Positions 16,342 to 26,400 of a DNA stretch of 47,073 nt are shown here, piece after piece. The notes under the pieces were generated by a model that ran no database searches, was not told the DNA's origin, and worked only from the letters and a program-made list of their open reading frames with translations. The position numbers and the translations under genes were made by a program. The DNA lies in contig CAMCYZ010000005.1 in assembly GCA_945885545.1 (NCBI GenBank), positions 1-47,073 on the forward strand. Direction: 5' to 3'. Position 1 is the first letter of the stretch. Each line of letters begins with the position of its first letter. Source of the DNA: Spirosoma fluviale (GTDB taxonomy: Bacteria; Bacteroidota; Bacteroidia; Cytophagales; Spirosomataceae).

Positions 16342-17991
16342 TCATGCCTGGGTGTATTTGTTCTTCACGTAGTAGAATCTCAAGAAACCAAATATCAGCA
16401 ATAGAATTAGCGGCAAAACAATATTAATCAATTGCCATTTGGTTTTTTGATTGTTTACTTTCAGCTTGTCCAATGGCCTCAAACCAACACTTTTTGATTT
16501 GGCGGTTAGTAAACCTTGCTCATCCAAAAGATAATTAAGAGTGTTTATTACAAAGTCTTGATTGCCATACTGATGCTGCGAGAATCTATCAAAACCCATG
16601 GGGTAGGGGTTGCCTGTTTTTCTGTCGATTTCGTTTACAATGATATCACCATCGGAGCAAACCAATATTTTAGTCGGAACCGATGTGGTTTTTATTTCTG
16701 AATTCGTAAAGCTCTTTTGAAGTATCGATTTAAATGTTCCTTCTATTAAGTAAGCCACAGTTTTTACACCGCCTTGGTATTCAGTTTCGTCTGTGTCCGT
16801 GCGAGCCTCATTATAGGTAATCAGTGCTGGAGCGTTTAATACTTTAGTGTATTGAGAAGTCTGTAAGAGTGGAGTTTTCTTCAAACCATCGTTTCCATTT
16901 ACAGGGTCTATGCTTGCCGTAAATTTGGTGTAAACCATATCTATGTTTTTGGTAATAAGACTGTTACTAAAGTTATTTATCAATGGAAAATATCGATAAG
17001 GCATAGGTTGTATGTTGGGCTTATCGCCCATATTGCCTACCACCATCGGGATTATGGCCGCATTTAAGCCGTCTTTTACTATGTTTTTGTTTATTCTTAC
17101 TCCATATTTGAACAGCATATCATCGAGATTTACATCTAGTGGTTGGGCAAAAGAACCTTCTAAGCCAACGGAATCTACCTTGAGACCATCCACAAAAAAC
17201 AGAACACGACCACCATTCATGATGTATTGGTCAATTTTGGCTTTTGTGCTGTCGTCCACCGGTTTGTCGGGCTTAGGAACAATTAGTGCATCTAAACCTG
17301 CAAACGATGGTGACTTTTTGGAATCTATGATGTATAAGTCGTAGTATTCCTGAAGTGTATTGATTAATCCCGCGAAGTTGATAGGCTGCAAATTGGTAAA
17401 TTCAGAAAGTAAACCCAGTTTTTTCTTTGTGGTGTTCGTCAATTTCTGAATGGCTATTGCCAATTCATATTCTACATTTTCGTAAGATTGGTTAAGTTTT
17501 GTTTGTGAATCTTGGGCTAAATTGGCTTTGAGCAGTAAAACCGGAACTTCTTTGTTTTGATACCAAATAGTGGCATAAGGAAAAACCAGATTCTCAACCT
17601 TTTTGCCATCTTCCTTAGCAAAAATATTGGTAGGCTGCATTCCTTTTTCCACCAATTGTTTGAAAATGGTATTGCGTTCTTCTTCAGAACCATCATAAGG
17701 ATTAATGAATTGATAATCAATGTTATTTTTTCCAAAATATTTGAATTCTACCAAGGTTTCCTTCACTGCTCTTTTTAATCTTTCAAAACCGCCAGGTAGT
17801 CCGTCGCCGTCGAGATAAACCTTTATTATCACCTCGTCATTGAGGTTTTTGAGTAGATTTTTGCTTGATTCTGAAATAGAATATCTTTTGTCGGCTGTTA
17901 AGTCGGCTCTGACATAAACCCAAAAACCTAAGATGTTGAGTGCTATTATAGAAAGAATCAGAATAATATTGTTTTTCAATATTTTGCTCAT
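16342..17991 (-). CDS. gldG: gliding motility-associated ABC transporter substrate-binding protein GldG
   Basis: Component with GldA and GldF of an ABC-type complex first linked to gliding in Flavobacterium. 549 residues with an N-terminal membrane helix (about 8-27), RYSISESSKNLLKNLND just outside it, a long extracytoplasmic domain with PDKPVDDSTKAKIDQYIMNGGRVLFFVDG, and a second helix near the C terminus (about 520-540). The permease gene gldF usually lies directly upstream; here the upstream neighbour is a cupin gene on the other strand, so gldG stands alone. Alternative name: DUF4350/ABC-2-linked auxiliary protein. Confidence 0.88.
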   Translation of the reverse strand: MSKILKNNIILILSIIALNILGFWVYVRADLTADKRYSISESSKNLLKNLNDEVIIKVYLDGDGLPGGFERLKRAVKETLVEFKYFGKNNIDYQFINPYDGSEEERNTIFKQLVEKGMQPTNIFAKEDGKKVENLVFPYATIWYQNKEVPVLLLKANLAQDSQTKLNQSYENVEYELAIAIQKLTNTTKKKLGLLSEFTNLQPINFAGLINTLQEYYDLYIIDSKKSPSFAGLDALIVPKPDKPVDDSTKAKIDQYIMNGGRVLFFVDGLKVDSVGLEGSFAQPLDVNLDDMLFKYGVRINKNIVKDGLNAAIIPMVVGNMGDKPNIQPMPYRYFPLINNFSNSLITKNIDMVYTKFTASIDPVNGNDGLKKTPLLQTSQYTKVLNAPALITYNEARTDTDETEYQGGVKTVAYLIEGTFKSILQKSFTNSEIKTTSVPTKILVCSDGDIIVNEIDRKTGNPYPMGFDRFSQHQYGNQDFVINTLNYLLDEQGLLTAKSKSVGLRPLDKLKVNNQKTKWQLINIVLPLILLLIFGFLRFYYVKNKYTQA

Positions 17992-18022
17992 TCGGTAATT
18001 TAAATTTGACTTAAAATTACGC

Positions 18023-18030
18023 TAAATTTG
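18023..18030 (+). promoter_or_regulatory. candidate -7 element for the cupin gene
   Basis: TAAATTTG, 20 bp before the ATG at 18050. A TTTG lies at 18005-18008 but only 14 nt upstream, shorter than usual. Confidence 0.4.
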
Positions 18031-18049
18031 GCTAAAAATAAAGTCAGAA

Positions 18050-18550
18050 ATGCAATCGGCAGATTATTGGATAGAAAAACTAGGTATGGAGGCTCATCCC
18101 GAAGGTGGATTTTTCAAAGAAACTTATAAATCTTCGGAAAGTTTTGGTCATGAGAGCCTACCTGAAAGATTTATAGGAGCTAGGGTATTTTCAACAGGTA
18201 TATATTTCTTGATAAAAAAGGGACATTTTTCTGCTTTTCACAAGATAAAATCGGACGAAATGTGGCATTTTTATGAAGGCAACTCGCTAGAAATTTGTTT
18301 TATAAATGCTGAGGCGAAATTGAATTTTATAAAATTGGGAAGGGATTTTGAAAAAGGCGAAGTTTTGCAAGCTGTGGTACCCGCCAATTGTTGGTTTGGA
18401 AGCTATTTGCCCGAAGGTTCAGATTATGCTCTCGTCGGTTGTACAGTTTCTCCTGGCTTTGATTTTCAAGATTTCGAGATGCCTGCAAGAGACGAATTGC
18501 TAAAACTTTACCCTGAATTCAACGATATTATCTTGAAATTGACCCATTAA
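18050..18550 (+). CDS. cupin protein, DUF985/COG3542 family
   Basis: 166-residue single-domain cupin. Landmarks are LGMEAHPEGGFFKETY at the start, then STGIYFLIKKGHFSAFHKIKSDEMWHFYEGNSLEI (HxxxxDExWH metal-site region) and the second cupin strand block VPANCWFGSYLPEGSDYALVGCTVSPGFDFQDFEM. The family is predicted to include sugar epimerase-like or metal-dependent small-molecule enzymes, and no reaction is established. It is read in the same direction as DUF4293 and fmt but has its own promoter-like sequence. Confidence 0.85.
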   Translation: MQSADYWIEKLGMEAHPEGGFFKETYKSSESFGHESLPERFIGARVFSTGIYFLIKKGHFSAFHKIKSDEMWHFYEGNSLEICFINAEAKLNFIKLGRDFEKGEVLQAVVPANCWFGSYLPEGSDYALVGCTVSPGFDFQDFEMPARDELLKLYPEFNDIILKLTH

Positions 18551-18558
18551 TAAAATAC

Positions 18559-18592
18559 TTTGTCCGAAAATTGATTCTATATATTAGTTTTG
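18559..18592 (+). promoter_or_regulatory. promoter of the DUF4293-fmt unit
   Basis: TTTG (18559-18562), 22 nt, TAGTTTTG (18585-18592), 19 bp before the ATG at 18612. Confidence 0.55.
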
Positions 18593-18611
18593 TAAATATT
18601 TAAATTTTGAT

Positions 18612-19079
18612 ATGCTACAGAGAGTTCAATCCGTATTGTTGTTGTTAACAGCCTTGGCCTTAGGCGTTTTTTTGGGTACAAATTCGTTTGTGAAGGCCAT
18701 AAGTCCAAGTGAGAAAGTAGTGGTAAATCCTTTCCATGTTTATCATCAAACCGGCAATTTGGCAAGTTTTAACAAAGATATTTATTACGTGGCCGTTTTG
18801 GGTGGCCTAGCCCTGATTCTGACCATTTTTACTATTTTTCAATATAAAAATCGTATCCGTCAGATGCTTTTTGTGGCTCTGAATTCCCTGTTGATTGGTG
18901 CGGCTTTGGCCATCACGGTCTATCATATTCAAACAGACGCCATAAAACTGGGAAGTGGTGAAGGTACCTACGGCTTGGGTATGTGGGCTGCTTTTGTGGC
19001 TTTGGCTGCCAATTGGTTGGCCAACAGATTCATCAAAAAAGATGAAAAGTTGGTGAAAGACGCCGACAGAATGCGTTAA
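18612..19079 (+). CDS. DUF4293 membrane protein
   Basis: 155 residues with the family start MLQRVQSVLLLLTALAL and four predicted membrane helices (about 7-27, 56-76, 83-103, 120-138), arranged as two helical pairs around a short extracytoplasmic loop. DUF4293 is found almost only in Bacteroidota and has no known function. fmt begins 12 bp after its stop, so the two are probably cotranscribed. Confidence 0.85.
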   Translation: MLQRVQSVLLLLTALALGVFLGTNSFVKAISPSEKVVVNPFHVYHQTGNLASFNKDIYYVAVLGGLALILTIFTIFQYKNRIRQMLFVALNSLLIGAALAITVYHIQTDAIKLGSGEGTYGLGMWAAFVALAANWLANRFIKKDEKLVKDADRMR

Positions 19080-19091
19080 ACTCTAGAAACA

Positions 19092-20018
19092 ATGAGAATT
19101 ATATTTATGGGTACGCCAGACTTTGCGGTGGCAACTTTGCAAAGCTTGGTGGAGAATGGTTTTGAGGTAGTGGCTGCCATCACCGCCCCTGACAAACCCG
19201 TGGGAAGAGGTCAAAAGATGAGCGAGTCGCCCGTAAAGAAGTACGCACTTTTGCGGGGAATACCTGTATTACAGCCCGAAAAATTAAAGAATAAGGTTTT
19301 TCTAGAAGAATTGGCCACTTATAAAGCCGACTTGCAAGTAGTGGTAGCTTTCAGGATGTTGCCTGAGGCAGTTTGGGCCATGCCGAAAATGGGGACCATT
19401 AATCTACATGGCTCCTTGCTACCGCAATACCGTGGTGCTGCTCCTATCAATTGGGCAGTAATAAACGGCGAAATCATAACTGGCGTAACGACTTTTTTTA
19501 TAGAAAAAGAGATTGACACCGGCAATGTTATTTTCTCGGAAAACATAGAAATCAAGGCCACCGATACCGCTGGAGATTTACACGACCGCATGATGTGGAT
19601 TGGAGGAGATTTGATGGTGAAAACGGTAAAGGCCATTGAGTCAGGTGTTTATCCGAGTGTAAAGCAAGATTTTTCGCAGGAATTAAAACCCGCACCAAAG
19701 ATATTTAAAGAAACATGTAAAATAGATTGGCAGCAGGATGCCAAAGCCATTTACGATTTTGTGAGAGGTCTTAGCCCGTACCCCGCCGCATGGACAACTT
19801 TGGACGGTAAAGTACTGAAGATATTTGAAACAGAAATAGTAAATGAAGAATTATTAGAATTAGATAATCTTGTTTTTGAAGAGTTTAAGCTCAAAACCGA
19901 CCACAAAAAACATCTATTAATTCAAACTTCTGACAGTTTTTTAGCCATAAAAAGCTTGCAACTAGAAGGTAAAAAACGAATGAGTACTGAAGAGTTTTTA
20001 AGGGGTTATAGGTTTTGA
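19092..20018 (+). CDS. fmt: methionyl-tRNA formyltransferase
   Basis: Formylates initiator Met-tRNA with 10-formyl-tetrahydrofolate. The Rossmann-like N domain begins MRIIFMGTPDFAVATL. The catalytic segment is TINLHGSLLPQYRGAAPINWAVINGE, with Asp in EKEIDTGNVI completing the Asn-His-Asp set. The C-terminal OB-like domain has GLSPYPAAWTTLDGK. 308 residues, usual length. It follows DUF4293; def, often nearby in other phyla, is not here. Confidence 0.95.
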   Translation: MRIIFMGTPDFAVATLQSLVENGFEVVAAITAPDKPVGRGQKMSESPVKKYALLRGIPVLQPEKLKNKVFLEELATYKADLQVVVAFRMLPEAVWAMPKMGTINLHGSLLPQYRGAAPINWAVINGEIITGVTTFFIEKEIDTGNVIFSENIEIKATDTAGDLHDRMMWIGGDLMVKTVKAIESGVYPSVKQDFSQELKPAPKIFKETCKIDWQQDAKAIYDFVRGLSPYPAAWTTLDGKVLKIFETEIVNEELLELDNLVFEEFKLKTDHKKHLLIQTSDSFLAIKSLQLEGKKRMSTEEFLRGYRF

Positions 20019-20086
20019 AGGACTATAGTTTAACGGATTACTCATCGAAAATTTCTTAGTTATTTTCTGAATTTCGATTCTTTCCA

Positions 20087-20118
20087 TTGCTATTAGAAAT
20101 CAATTTTTTTTATTTTTG
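20087..20118 (+). promoter_or_regulatory. promoter of tRNA-Pro
   Basis: TTG (20087-20089), 21 nt, TATTTTTG (20111-20118), 20 bp before the tRNA. Confidence 0.6.
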
Positions 20119-20138
20119 TGTAAGAATTAATCACAACT

Positions 20139-20216
<78 letters not shown>

Positions 20217-20298
20217 AGAAATATCAATGTATGGACTGAATTTTTTAAATCACTATTTGAGTTTTATACAGTTGGTCCTTTTCAGAATCTTTAGCAAT

Positions 20299-20330
20299 AA
20301 AAATGCTTAGTTTCAAAACTAAGCATTTTT
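20299..20330. terminator. bidirectional terminator, tRNA-Pro / kbl
   Basis: A near-perfect inverted repeat AAATGCTTAGTTT / AAACTAAGCATTT around a 2-base centre, with A's on the left and T's on the right. It serves the tRNA transcript (plus) and the tdh-kbl operon (minus). Confidence 0.85.
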
Positions 20331-20355
20331 GAGTATTCTGTTTTTTAAGACTTAA

Positions 20356-21540
20356 TTATATCACATTTAGTTCTGTACCTACTTTGGTAAAGGCCGCAAT
20401 GGCTCTGTCTAAATGTTCGATTTCGTGACCTGCCGAAATCTGAACTCTGATTCTAGCTTTCGATTTTGGAACAACCGGATAAAAGAAACCAATGACATAA
20501 ATGCCTTCTTCTAATAATTTGGCTGCAAAACTTTGTGCCAAAGGGGCATCATAGAGCATGATTGGAATAATAGGGTGTTCACCTGGCAACAAATCAAATC
20601 CTACTTCCGTCATTTTGGTTCTGAAATACGCCGCGTTTCTTTCTAGTTTGTCTCTCAAAGCAGTTGATTGTTGTAAAATATCCAACACTTTTATCGAAGC
20701 ACCAACAATGGCCGGAGCAAGTGTGTTGGAAAAAAGATACGGTCTTGAACGTTGACGAAGCATTTCAACGATTTCCTTTCTTGCAGCAGTAAAACCACCT
20801 GATGCACCGCCAAGAGCTTTTCCGTATGTTCCTGTTACTATATCAACCCTACCGATTACGTTTTTCAATTCAATCGTTCCCCGGCCAGTTTTTCCCATAA
20901 AACCTGTTGCATGGCATTCGTCAACCATTACCATTGCACCATATTTATCAGCTAAATCACAGATTTTGTCCAATTGAGCAATCGAACCATCCATTGAAAA
21001 AACACCATCGGTTACAATAAGCTTTTTCTTACAGTGATTGGCCGCAATGAGTTGCTGTTCCAAATCGTCCATGTTATTGTTTTTATAACGGAAACGCTCA
21101 GCTTTGCACAATCTGATTCCATCAATGATAGAAGCATGGTTAAGTTCGTCTGAAATAATGGCATCTTCAGCATCCAAAAGTGGCTCAAAAACACCACCAT
21201 TGGCATCGAAAGCCGCTGCATATAAAATACAATCTTCTGTGCCGAGAAACTCCGCTGTTTTTCGTTCCAATTCTTTGTGAATATCTTGCGTACCACAGAT
21301 AAATCTCACAGAGGACATCCCGAAACCATGTGTTTTAATGGTTTCAATAGCTGCTTCAAGCACTTCGGGGTGTGAAGAAAGTCCCAAATAATTATTGGCA
21401 CAGAAGTTCAACACTTCTTTATTTTGGGTATTTATCGTAGCCGACTGTGGCGTGGTGATTATGCGTTCTGATTTATATAAACCAGCATCTTTGATGGCTG
21501 CTATTTCTTCTGAATAGTATCTTCTGATGTTATCAAACAT
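20356..21540 (-). CDS. kbl: glycine C-acetyltransferase (2-amino-3-ketobutyrate CoA ligase)
   Basis: PLP enzyme that splits 2-amino-3-oxobutanoate with CoA into glycine and acetyl-CoA, the second step of threonine catabolism. The ATG at 21540 ([20 protein letters not shown]) is preferred: the frame reaches a TTG at 21552, but that would overlap the upstream stop, and relatives begin near the ATG. From the ATG the protein has 394 residues. It shows [16 protein letters not shown], the [11 protein letters not shown] pocket, and the PLP-lysine in [15 protein letters not shown]. It follows tdh by 4 bp. Confidence 0.94.
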   Translation of the reverse strand: MFDNIRRYYSEEIAAIKDAGLYKSERIITTPQSATINTQNKEVLNFCANNYLGLSSHPEVLEAAIETIKTHGFGMSSVRFICGTQDIHKELERKTAEFLGTEDCILYAAAFDANGGVFEPLLDAEDAIISDELNHASIIDGIRLCKAERFRYKNNNMDDLEQQLIAANHCKKKLIVTDGVFSMDGSIAQLDKICDLADKYGAMVMVDECHATGFMGKTGRGTIELKNVIGRVDIVTGTYGKALGGASGGFTAARKEIVEMLRQRSRPYLFSNTLAPAIVGASIKVLDILQQSTALRDKLERNAAYFRTKMTEVGFDLLPGEHPIIPIMLYDAPLAQSFAAKLLEEGIYVIGFFYPVVPKSKARIRVQISAGHEIEHLDRAIAAFTKVGTELNVI

Positions 21541-21544
21541 AGTT

Positions 21545-22504
21545 TTATGCAAATGTTAATTGTTCCCGTAATTTTAAAATCATTGTTTCTGATATGTCTT
21601 TCAAAGTATAGCTTGATTGCCAGCCCCACTCTGCCTTCGCTTCTTTATCATCAATTACTTGCGGCCAAGATTCGGCAATTTGTTGTCTGAAATCGGGTTC
21701 GTAAGAAATGGCAAAATTAGGAATAATTTTCTTAATCTCTGCCGTAATTTCTTCGGGCGTAAAGCTCAAACCTGCTAAATTATACGATGTACGAGTTTTG
21801 ATGTTTTCTTTTGTAGTTTCCATGACTTGGAGTGTTGCCTTGATGGCATCGTCCATGAAAATCATTGGTAAACGGGTGTCTTTTGCCAAAAAACAAGTGT
21901 AAGGTTCGTCGCAAACAGCTTTGTGAAAAATATCTATGGCGTAGTCAGTCGTACCACCTCCTGGCAAAGATTGGTAGCCAATAACTCCGGGATAACGCAA
22001 TGACCGCACATCTAAACCATAGCGATTGAAATAATAGTTTGCCCAGTTTTCGCCTGTGGCTTTGCTGATACCGTAAACTGTACTGGGGTCTAAGAAAGTT
22101 TCCTGTGGACAAGTGCCTTTGGGTGCAGAATTACCAAAAACCGCTATGGAACTTGGGTAAAATATTTTATCTAATTTTTCAATTCTGCCTACTTCCAAGA
22201 CATTGAGCAGGGCTTTCATATTTATATCCCAAGTGCGAAGTGGGTCTTTTTCGCCATTGGCCGAAAGAATGGCCGCCAAGTGATAGATTTGTGTGATGCC
22301 GTGGCGAACTACAATTTCGTGTAGATGAGTAAAATTTGTGCCATCCAAAATCTCAAAATGGCCATTATACTCTGGTTTTTGAAACAAATCTGATGCAATT
22401 ACTTGCTCGCAGCCGTGTTTGGTCCGAAGGGCTTGTGTCAATACTGATCCCAGTTGTCCATTTGCTCCTACTACCAAAACCTTTGTCGTTTTCATAGTTT
22501 TCAT
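21545..22504 (-). CDS. tdh: L-threonine 3-dehydrogenase, NAD-dependent epimerase-like (SDR) type
   Basis: Oxidises threonine to 2-amino-3-oxobutanoate. It is the extended-SDR form found in Bacteroidota and animals, not the zinc alcohol-dehydrogenase form of E. coli. [12 protein letters not shown] near the N terminus binds [18 protein letters not shown] and YPSSIAVFG follow, and the catalytic Tyr/Lys lie in [11 protein letters not shown]. Two ATGs three codons apart (22504 and 22495) are both acceptable. kbl follows directly, and an Lrp regulator is divergent, so the three genes form a threonine-use module. Confidence 0.92.
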   Translation of the reverse strand: MKTMKTTKVLVVGANGQLGSVLTQALRTKHGCEQVIASDLFQKPEYNGHFEILDGTNFTHLHEIVVRHGITQIYHLAAILSANGEKDPLRTWDINMKALLNVLEVGRIEKLDKIFYPSSIAVFGNSAPKGTCPQETFLDPSTVYGISKATGENWANYYFNRYGLDVRSLRYPGVIGYQSLPGGGTTDYAIDIFHKAVCDEPYTCFLAKDTRLPMIFMDDAIKATLQVMETTKENIKTRTSYNLAGLSFTPEEITAEIKKIIPNFAISYEPDFRQQIAESWPQVIDDKEAKAEWGWQSSYTLKDISETMILKLREQLTFA

Positions 22505-22543
22505 TGTTGATGAAGTGTATTTGCTCGAAGTAATATTTACTCA

Positions 22544-22551
22544 CAAAAATA
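22544..22551 (-). promoter_or_regulatory. candidate -7 element for tdh-kbl
   Basis: TATTTTTG on the minus strand, 40 nt before the tdh start; no good -33 element. It lies in the 176-bp divergent region shared with the Lrp gene, the likely place for Lrp binding. Confidence 0.4.
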
Positions 22552-22624
22552 GTGTATGAGAAATTAAGTTGTTTATTTGTGAATTTGATCCGTAAAAATA
22601 GTTTCTAAATTAATTTATAGCAGC

Positions 22625-22632
22625 TATTTTTG
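22625..22632 (+). promoter_or_regulatory. candidate -7 element for the Lrp gene
   Basis: TATTTTTG, 49 bp before the ATG at 22681; the -33 element is weak, which would suit an activator- or self-controlled promoter. Confidence 0.35.
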
Positions 22633-22680
22633 CTGAATCTGTGTATGTATATGCTTCATTTAAATAATTTTTAGTGCATT

Positions 22681-23142
22681 ATGGAACAATTGGACGAAAC
22701 CGATAAAACTATCCTTAGGATTTTGCAGAAAGATGCAAAAAAAACGGCCAAGGAAATAGCAGGCCAACTGAAGCTTACTCCTTCGCCGATTTATGACCGC
22801 ATCAGGCGGTTGGAGGCTTTGGGTTTTATAAAAAAATACGTAGCAATTTTGGATAAAGATTTAATTAATAAGTCTGTAACCTCTATATGTCAGGTTTCGA
22901 TGCGGTACCACAATGAGACTTTTATTGAAAATTTTGAGCAGGAAATTCAGAAATTAGAAGAAGTACAAGAATGTTATCACCTTGCCGGTCAAGTTGATTT
23001 TGTGCTGAAAATCCATGTGAATAGTTTAGAAGAATACCACGATTTTATCAAATACAAACTTTCAAAAATTGAAAATATCGGAGTTTTGAATAGCACTTTT
23101 GTGTTGAAGGAAATCAAGCACAGTTCGGAGTATTATATTTGA
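22681..23142 (+). CDS. Lrp/AsnC family transcriptional regulator
   Basis: 153 residues. The N-terminal winged helix-turn-helix is clear (DETDKTILRILQKDAKKTAKEIAGQLKLTPSPIYDRIRRLEALGFIKKY), followed by the RAM ligand-binding domain with VQECYHLAGQVDFVLKIHV and a FVLKEIKHS end. The close divergent position to tdh-kbl suggests control of threonine breakdown, with threonine, glycine or leucine as candidate effectors. That link is inference from gene order. Confidence 0.92.
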   Translation: MEQLDETDKTILRILQKDAKKTAKEIAGQLKLTPSPIYDRIRRLEALGFIKKYVAILDKDLINKSVTSICQVSMRYHNETFIENFEQEIQKLEEVQECYHLAGQVDFVLKIHVNSLEEYHDFIKYKLSKIENIGVLNSTFVLKEIKHSSEYYI

Positions 23143-23143
23143 G

Positions 23144-23326
23144 TTGGATATTAGGGAGCAAACAGTGGAGGAATTTTGGAGGAGAATTAATGAAGAAGGA
23201 TTAACCTACAAAAGTGAAAATAAATTAGCTAAGATTTTAAAACTAGTTAAAGTTAGAAATCATATTACACATGACTTTATAAAGGGTTTAATGCGTTCAT
23301 CCTTACAAGATGGAATTATTTCCTAA
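23144..23326 (+). CDS. short hypothetical frame, possible HEPN-like remnant
   Basis: A 60-codon frame beginning TTG one base after the Lrp stop. It contains KLAKILKLVKVRNHITHDFIKGL. The RNxxxH spacing (Arg, four residues, His) with preceding helix resembles the catalytic motif of HEPN nucleases such as HepT. It is far too short for a whole HEPN domain, has no ATG, and no nucleotidyltransferase partner. It may be a decayed gene or a chance frame. Confidence 0.25.
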   Translation: MDIREQTVEEFWRRINEEGLTYKSENKLAKILKLVKVRNHITHDFIKGLMRSSLQDGIIS

Positions 23327-23437
23327 AATGAAGCAACTCTTTTGGTTGGGATTTTTTTGCACTTGAGAAAAAATGATATAAACAGCAATTGGGTTAAACT
23401 CTATAGGTTTAGTATTTACTCCCAAAATCGCCAAACC

Positions 23438-26400
23438 TTAGAATCCCTCTTTTTCTTCCTCTTTTTTTGTAGGCGTTTTGGAAGCCGGAGCTGTAGGCAG
23501 TTTTGCCTTTTCTGCAGGTTTTTTAGCCACCTCAGTTTCTTTGATACCTCTATATATTTGTAAGAAACGTCTGCGGAATTTCATAGCTTCTGCGGTGTCT
23601 ACAAACTGCACATCGGATTTTTTCTCTTTTCCGCCGGCTGCCGGAGCATTGAGTATCTTATTGATGTCTTCATCGGTAGAAACCATGCCCATACTGCCAT
23701 TTCTATATACAAAGTAGTACCAGTTATTTGGTGATATTTCAAAAAATACGTGAATTTCGTCACCCGTTTGCGGGCTTTTTGCAATTTCAACGTAGCCTTC
23801 GGTCATTGCATTGATATCTATATCACCTATGTTGGAGATACCTATTTTTCCAACACTATAGTAGGCATTGCTTACCGGATTCCATTTCAAATCTACGTCA
23901 GAAAGCACCAAGGTACTTAAAAACTTCATGGAGTGTTTATATAGCGGCACATGCTCTTTTAAACTTTTGGTTTTGTAGGTATCGGCATCTTTGAATCCAA
24001 CATATTGGGTCAGTTTAGATAAGAAATAGGGCGATTCCGGCTCAATAGCCGGGTCGCTGTTTCCTGCATCAAGATTGGCTTTTACGATGTTTCCGCCCAG
24101 TTTTTGAGTAGTTGGTATAGAAAGTGGAAAGTCGAACTTCATCATCGTTGAAAATTGATATTTCATAGAATCCATAGATACATTGGCTATACCCACCGTT
24201 TCGAATATTTTAGAAGGTAATCCTAACAAGTTGAATTTTCCTTCCAAAGCTATGATGCCTTTTTCGTCGTAAAATTCATATTTATTGGCTACTGTATTTT
24301 CGTCAGCTAAACTCACTACAAACTTTTTGTTGGGCTCATCTCTTTTGAAAACTCCCGTAACGGCCATTACATCGAGGTCATCCTCCGATTTTTTAGAAGA
24401 TAGGAAGGTTGGATATATGGCATCCATTTGGGCATTGTTTTTCAAGTGCAGACCCACATGAAGTGGTTTGCCGCCGTCTTTGAGGGTTTCGTCCACGTTG
24501 ATACTGATGGCCTCTGACTTGTTGCCGCTGTAGTTAATCCAAGAGCCTCCCAACATCGGATATTTCTTGAGGTCGGGTAATACCTGCCCATTCAAAGATA
24601 AATTCTTGAAGGGAGCCAACATCGTTATTTCGCCTTTGTAAAGCATTTTGGGCGATAAATAAACTCCATCTTTTTCTGAAACCTTGGCTCGAGCTATGGT
24701 AGAAAGTTTATTCGAGGCTTTAGAGCTCATTAATGATCCATCGGTAGCGAGTTCTGCAAATTCAAAGTTCCCCAATTTGATATTGAACGTATCGGCACTT
24801 ACATTCACAAATTGGTAATCAGCATTACCCGCAAATGACATTCTGGAGTTTATTTTTACTGTGGCTTTTGTTAGATTATGATATCTGTTCAGCGTATCGG
24901 CTATGATTTTGGCGTTGGTGAAATCTTCTAGCATTCCGTCTTTTTTTACTGCCACGAGACCTTTGTTAGGAATGATGGCAGCATCGGCGGAGTGGATTTC
25001 GTTTACACCCGATATTTTCAAATTCAGATTGGCTATGTCATAGGTGGCTGCAGTTCCGTTGAACTTCAGGCCATATTGCGAGGTGAGTGTAGAGGTAAAA
25101 AGGGAGTTCTCTAAAATCCCTTCCATGGTTATTTTTTTCTCTTTTATGTTCCAAATGGCTTTGTCTATGGTGGTGGTATAAGACGAATAAGGGAATTCTA
25201 AAACAGAGCTTTGGGAATCGCTGAAGTCACTGTTTTGTGAGGCAATGTTTACCATAGATTTCAGTACGTTGAAGTCCACACCTACTTTTTTGCCCGAAAA
25301 CACTGATTTTCCACCCGTTTCAGCCGATTTGATGTTGAATATTGCCCTGTCAGCAAGGAAGCCGGCTTTGTTGAATTTAAAGTTTTCCGATTTCGTATCG
25401 GAGTCTGCTCTATCCAAGGTTCCGTTTCCGAAAAGGCCATTTTTCTTTAAAACTATGTCTCCTTTGAGAATAGACGAACCTGCATAAAAGTTGAAACCTT
25501 TAGCAGAATTTACAAGCATACTATCTTCTGCAGGATGCCAAAGCATTTGATATTCCGAAATGGCCACTTCTGGAAAGTACGAACCAACACTGTTGGTTTC
25601 TATGATTTTGCCAGTTTCGCCTTTGGCAGTTAGATAATCATCAAAAAACTTCACCTCGGTGGCTTTAAGCTTACCTGCAAGGTGGGATATTTCGCCCGAA
25701 GTCATTATTCCTCTCTTATTGAGGATTATTTCAGAGTCTGTTTTTATGGTGGTTTCGGTTCCGTAAAGTTTATAAGGGGTTTTGGCTTTATGAACAATTC
25801 CCATGCTGCTGTCGGGTAAAACGACTAGATTTTCTGCAACAGCCTTGAATATATTTCCAGGGGTAAATATGCCTGCAAAAACAGGATTTACGGTATTGAG
25901 GCTGTCAATATTAAGGCTAGCGGCCTTAAAAATCACATTATCTTCGTGTTTCTGAATTCTACCCTTTTCAGCAAAATTTACCATTACACCTCCAGGGATA
26001 TTTAGTTTTGGAAATTCATCTAATTTCTTACGACCCGACTTGTTATTTGGGCTGTTCAAGTAAAGTGTACCTGTCTGTCCGTAAACAAAATTAGCCCCAA
26101 TCTCGTTTTTCCCGCCTTTTTTGAAACTTTCAAGTGGTATAAAAGTAATAGAGTCAATTCTTTTGAGTTTAACCAAGAAATTTTCATATTCTACCTCGAA
26201 GTCGCCATAGAATTTGAAGTTTTTCACCACTATTTTTCCATTAAATCTGAACACTTTATTGCCTACAATTTTCATACTTTGGTCAGTTGGCACAAAACTG
26301 ATGCCTAGCGAGTCGCTAAGTTTAAAGTCTTGGGTGCCTTTTATGTCCAGTGCCTTTGATTCTAAGTTAATAGATGCATTTCCAGAGCCATTTTCTGATG

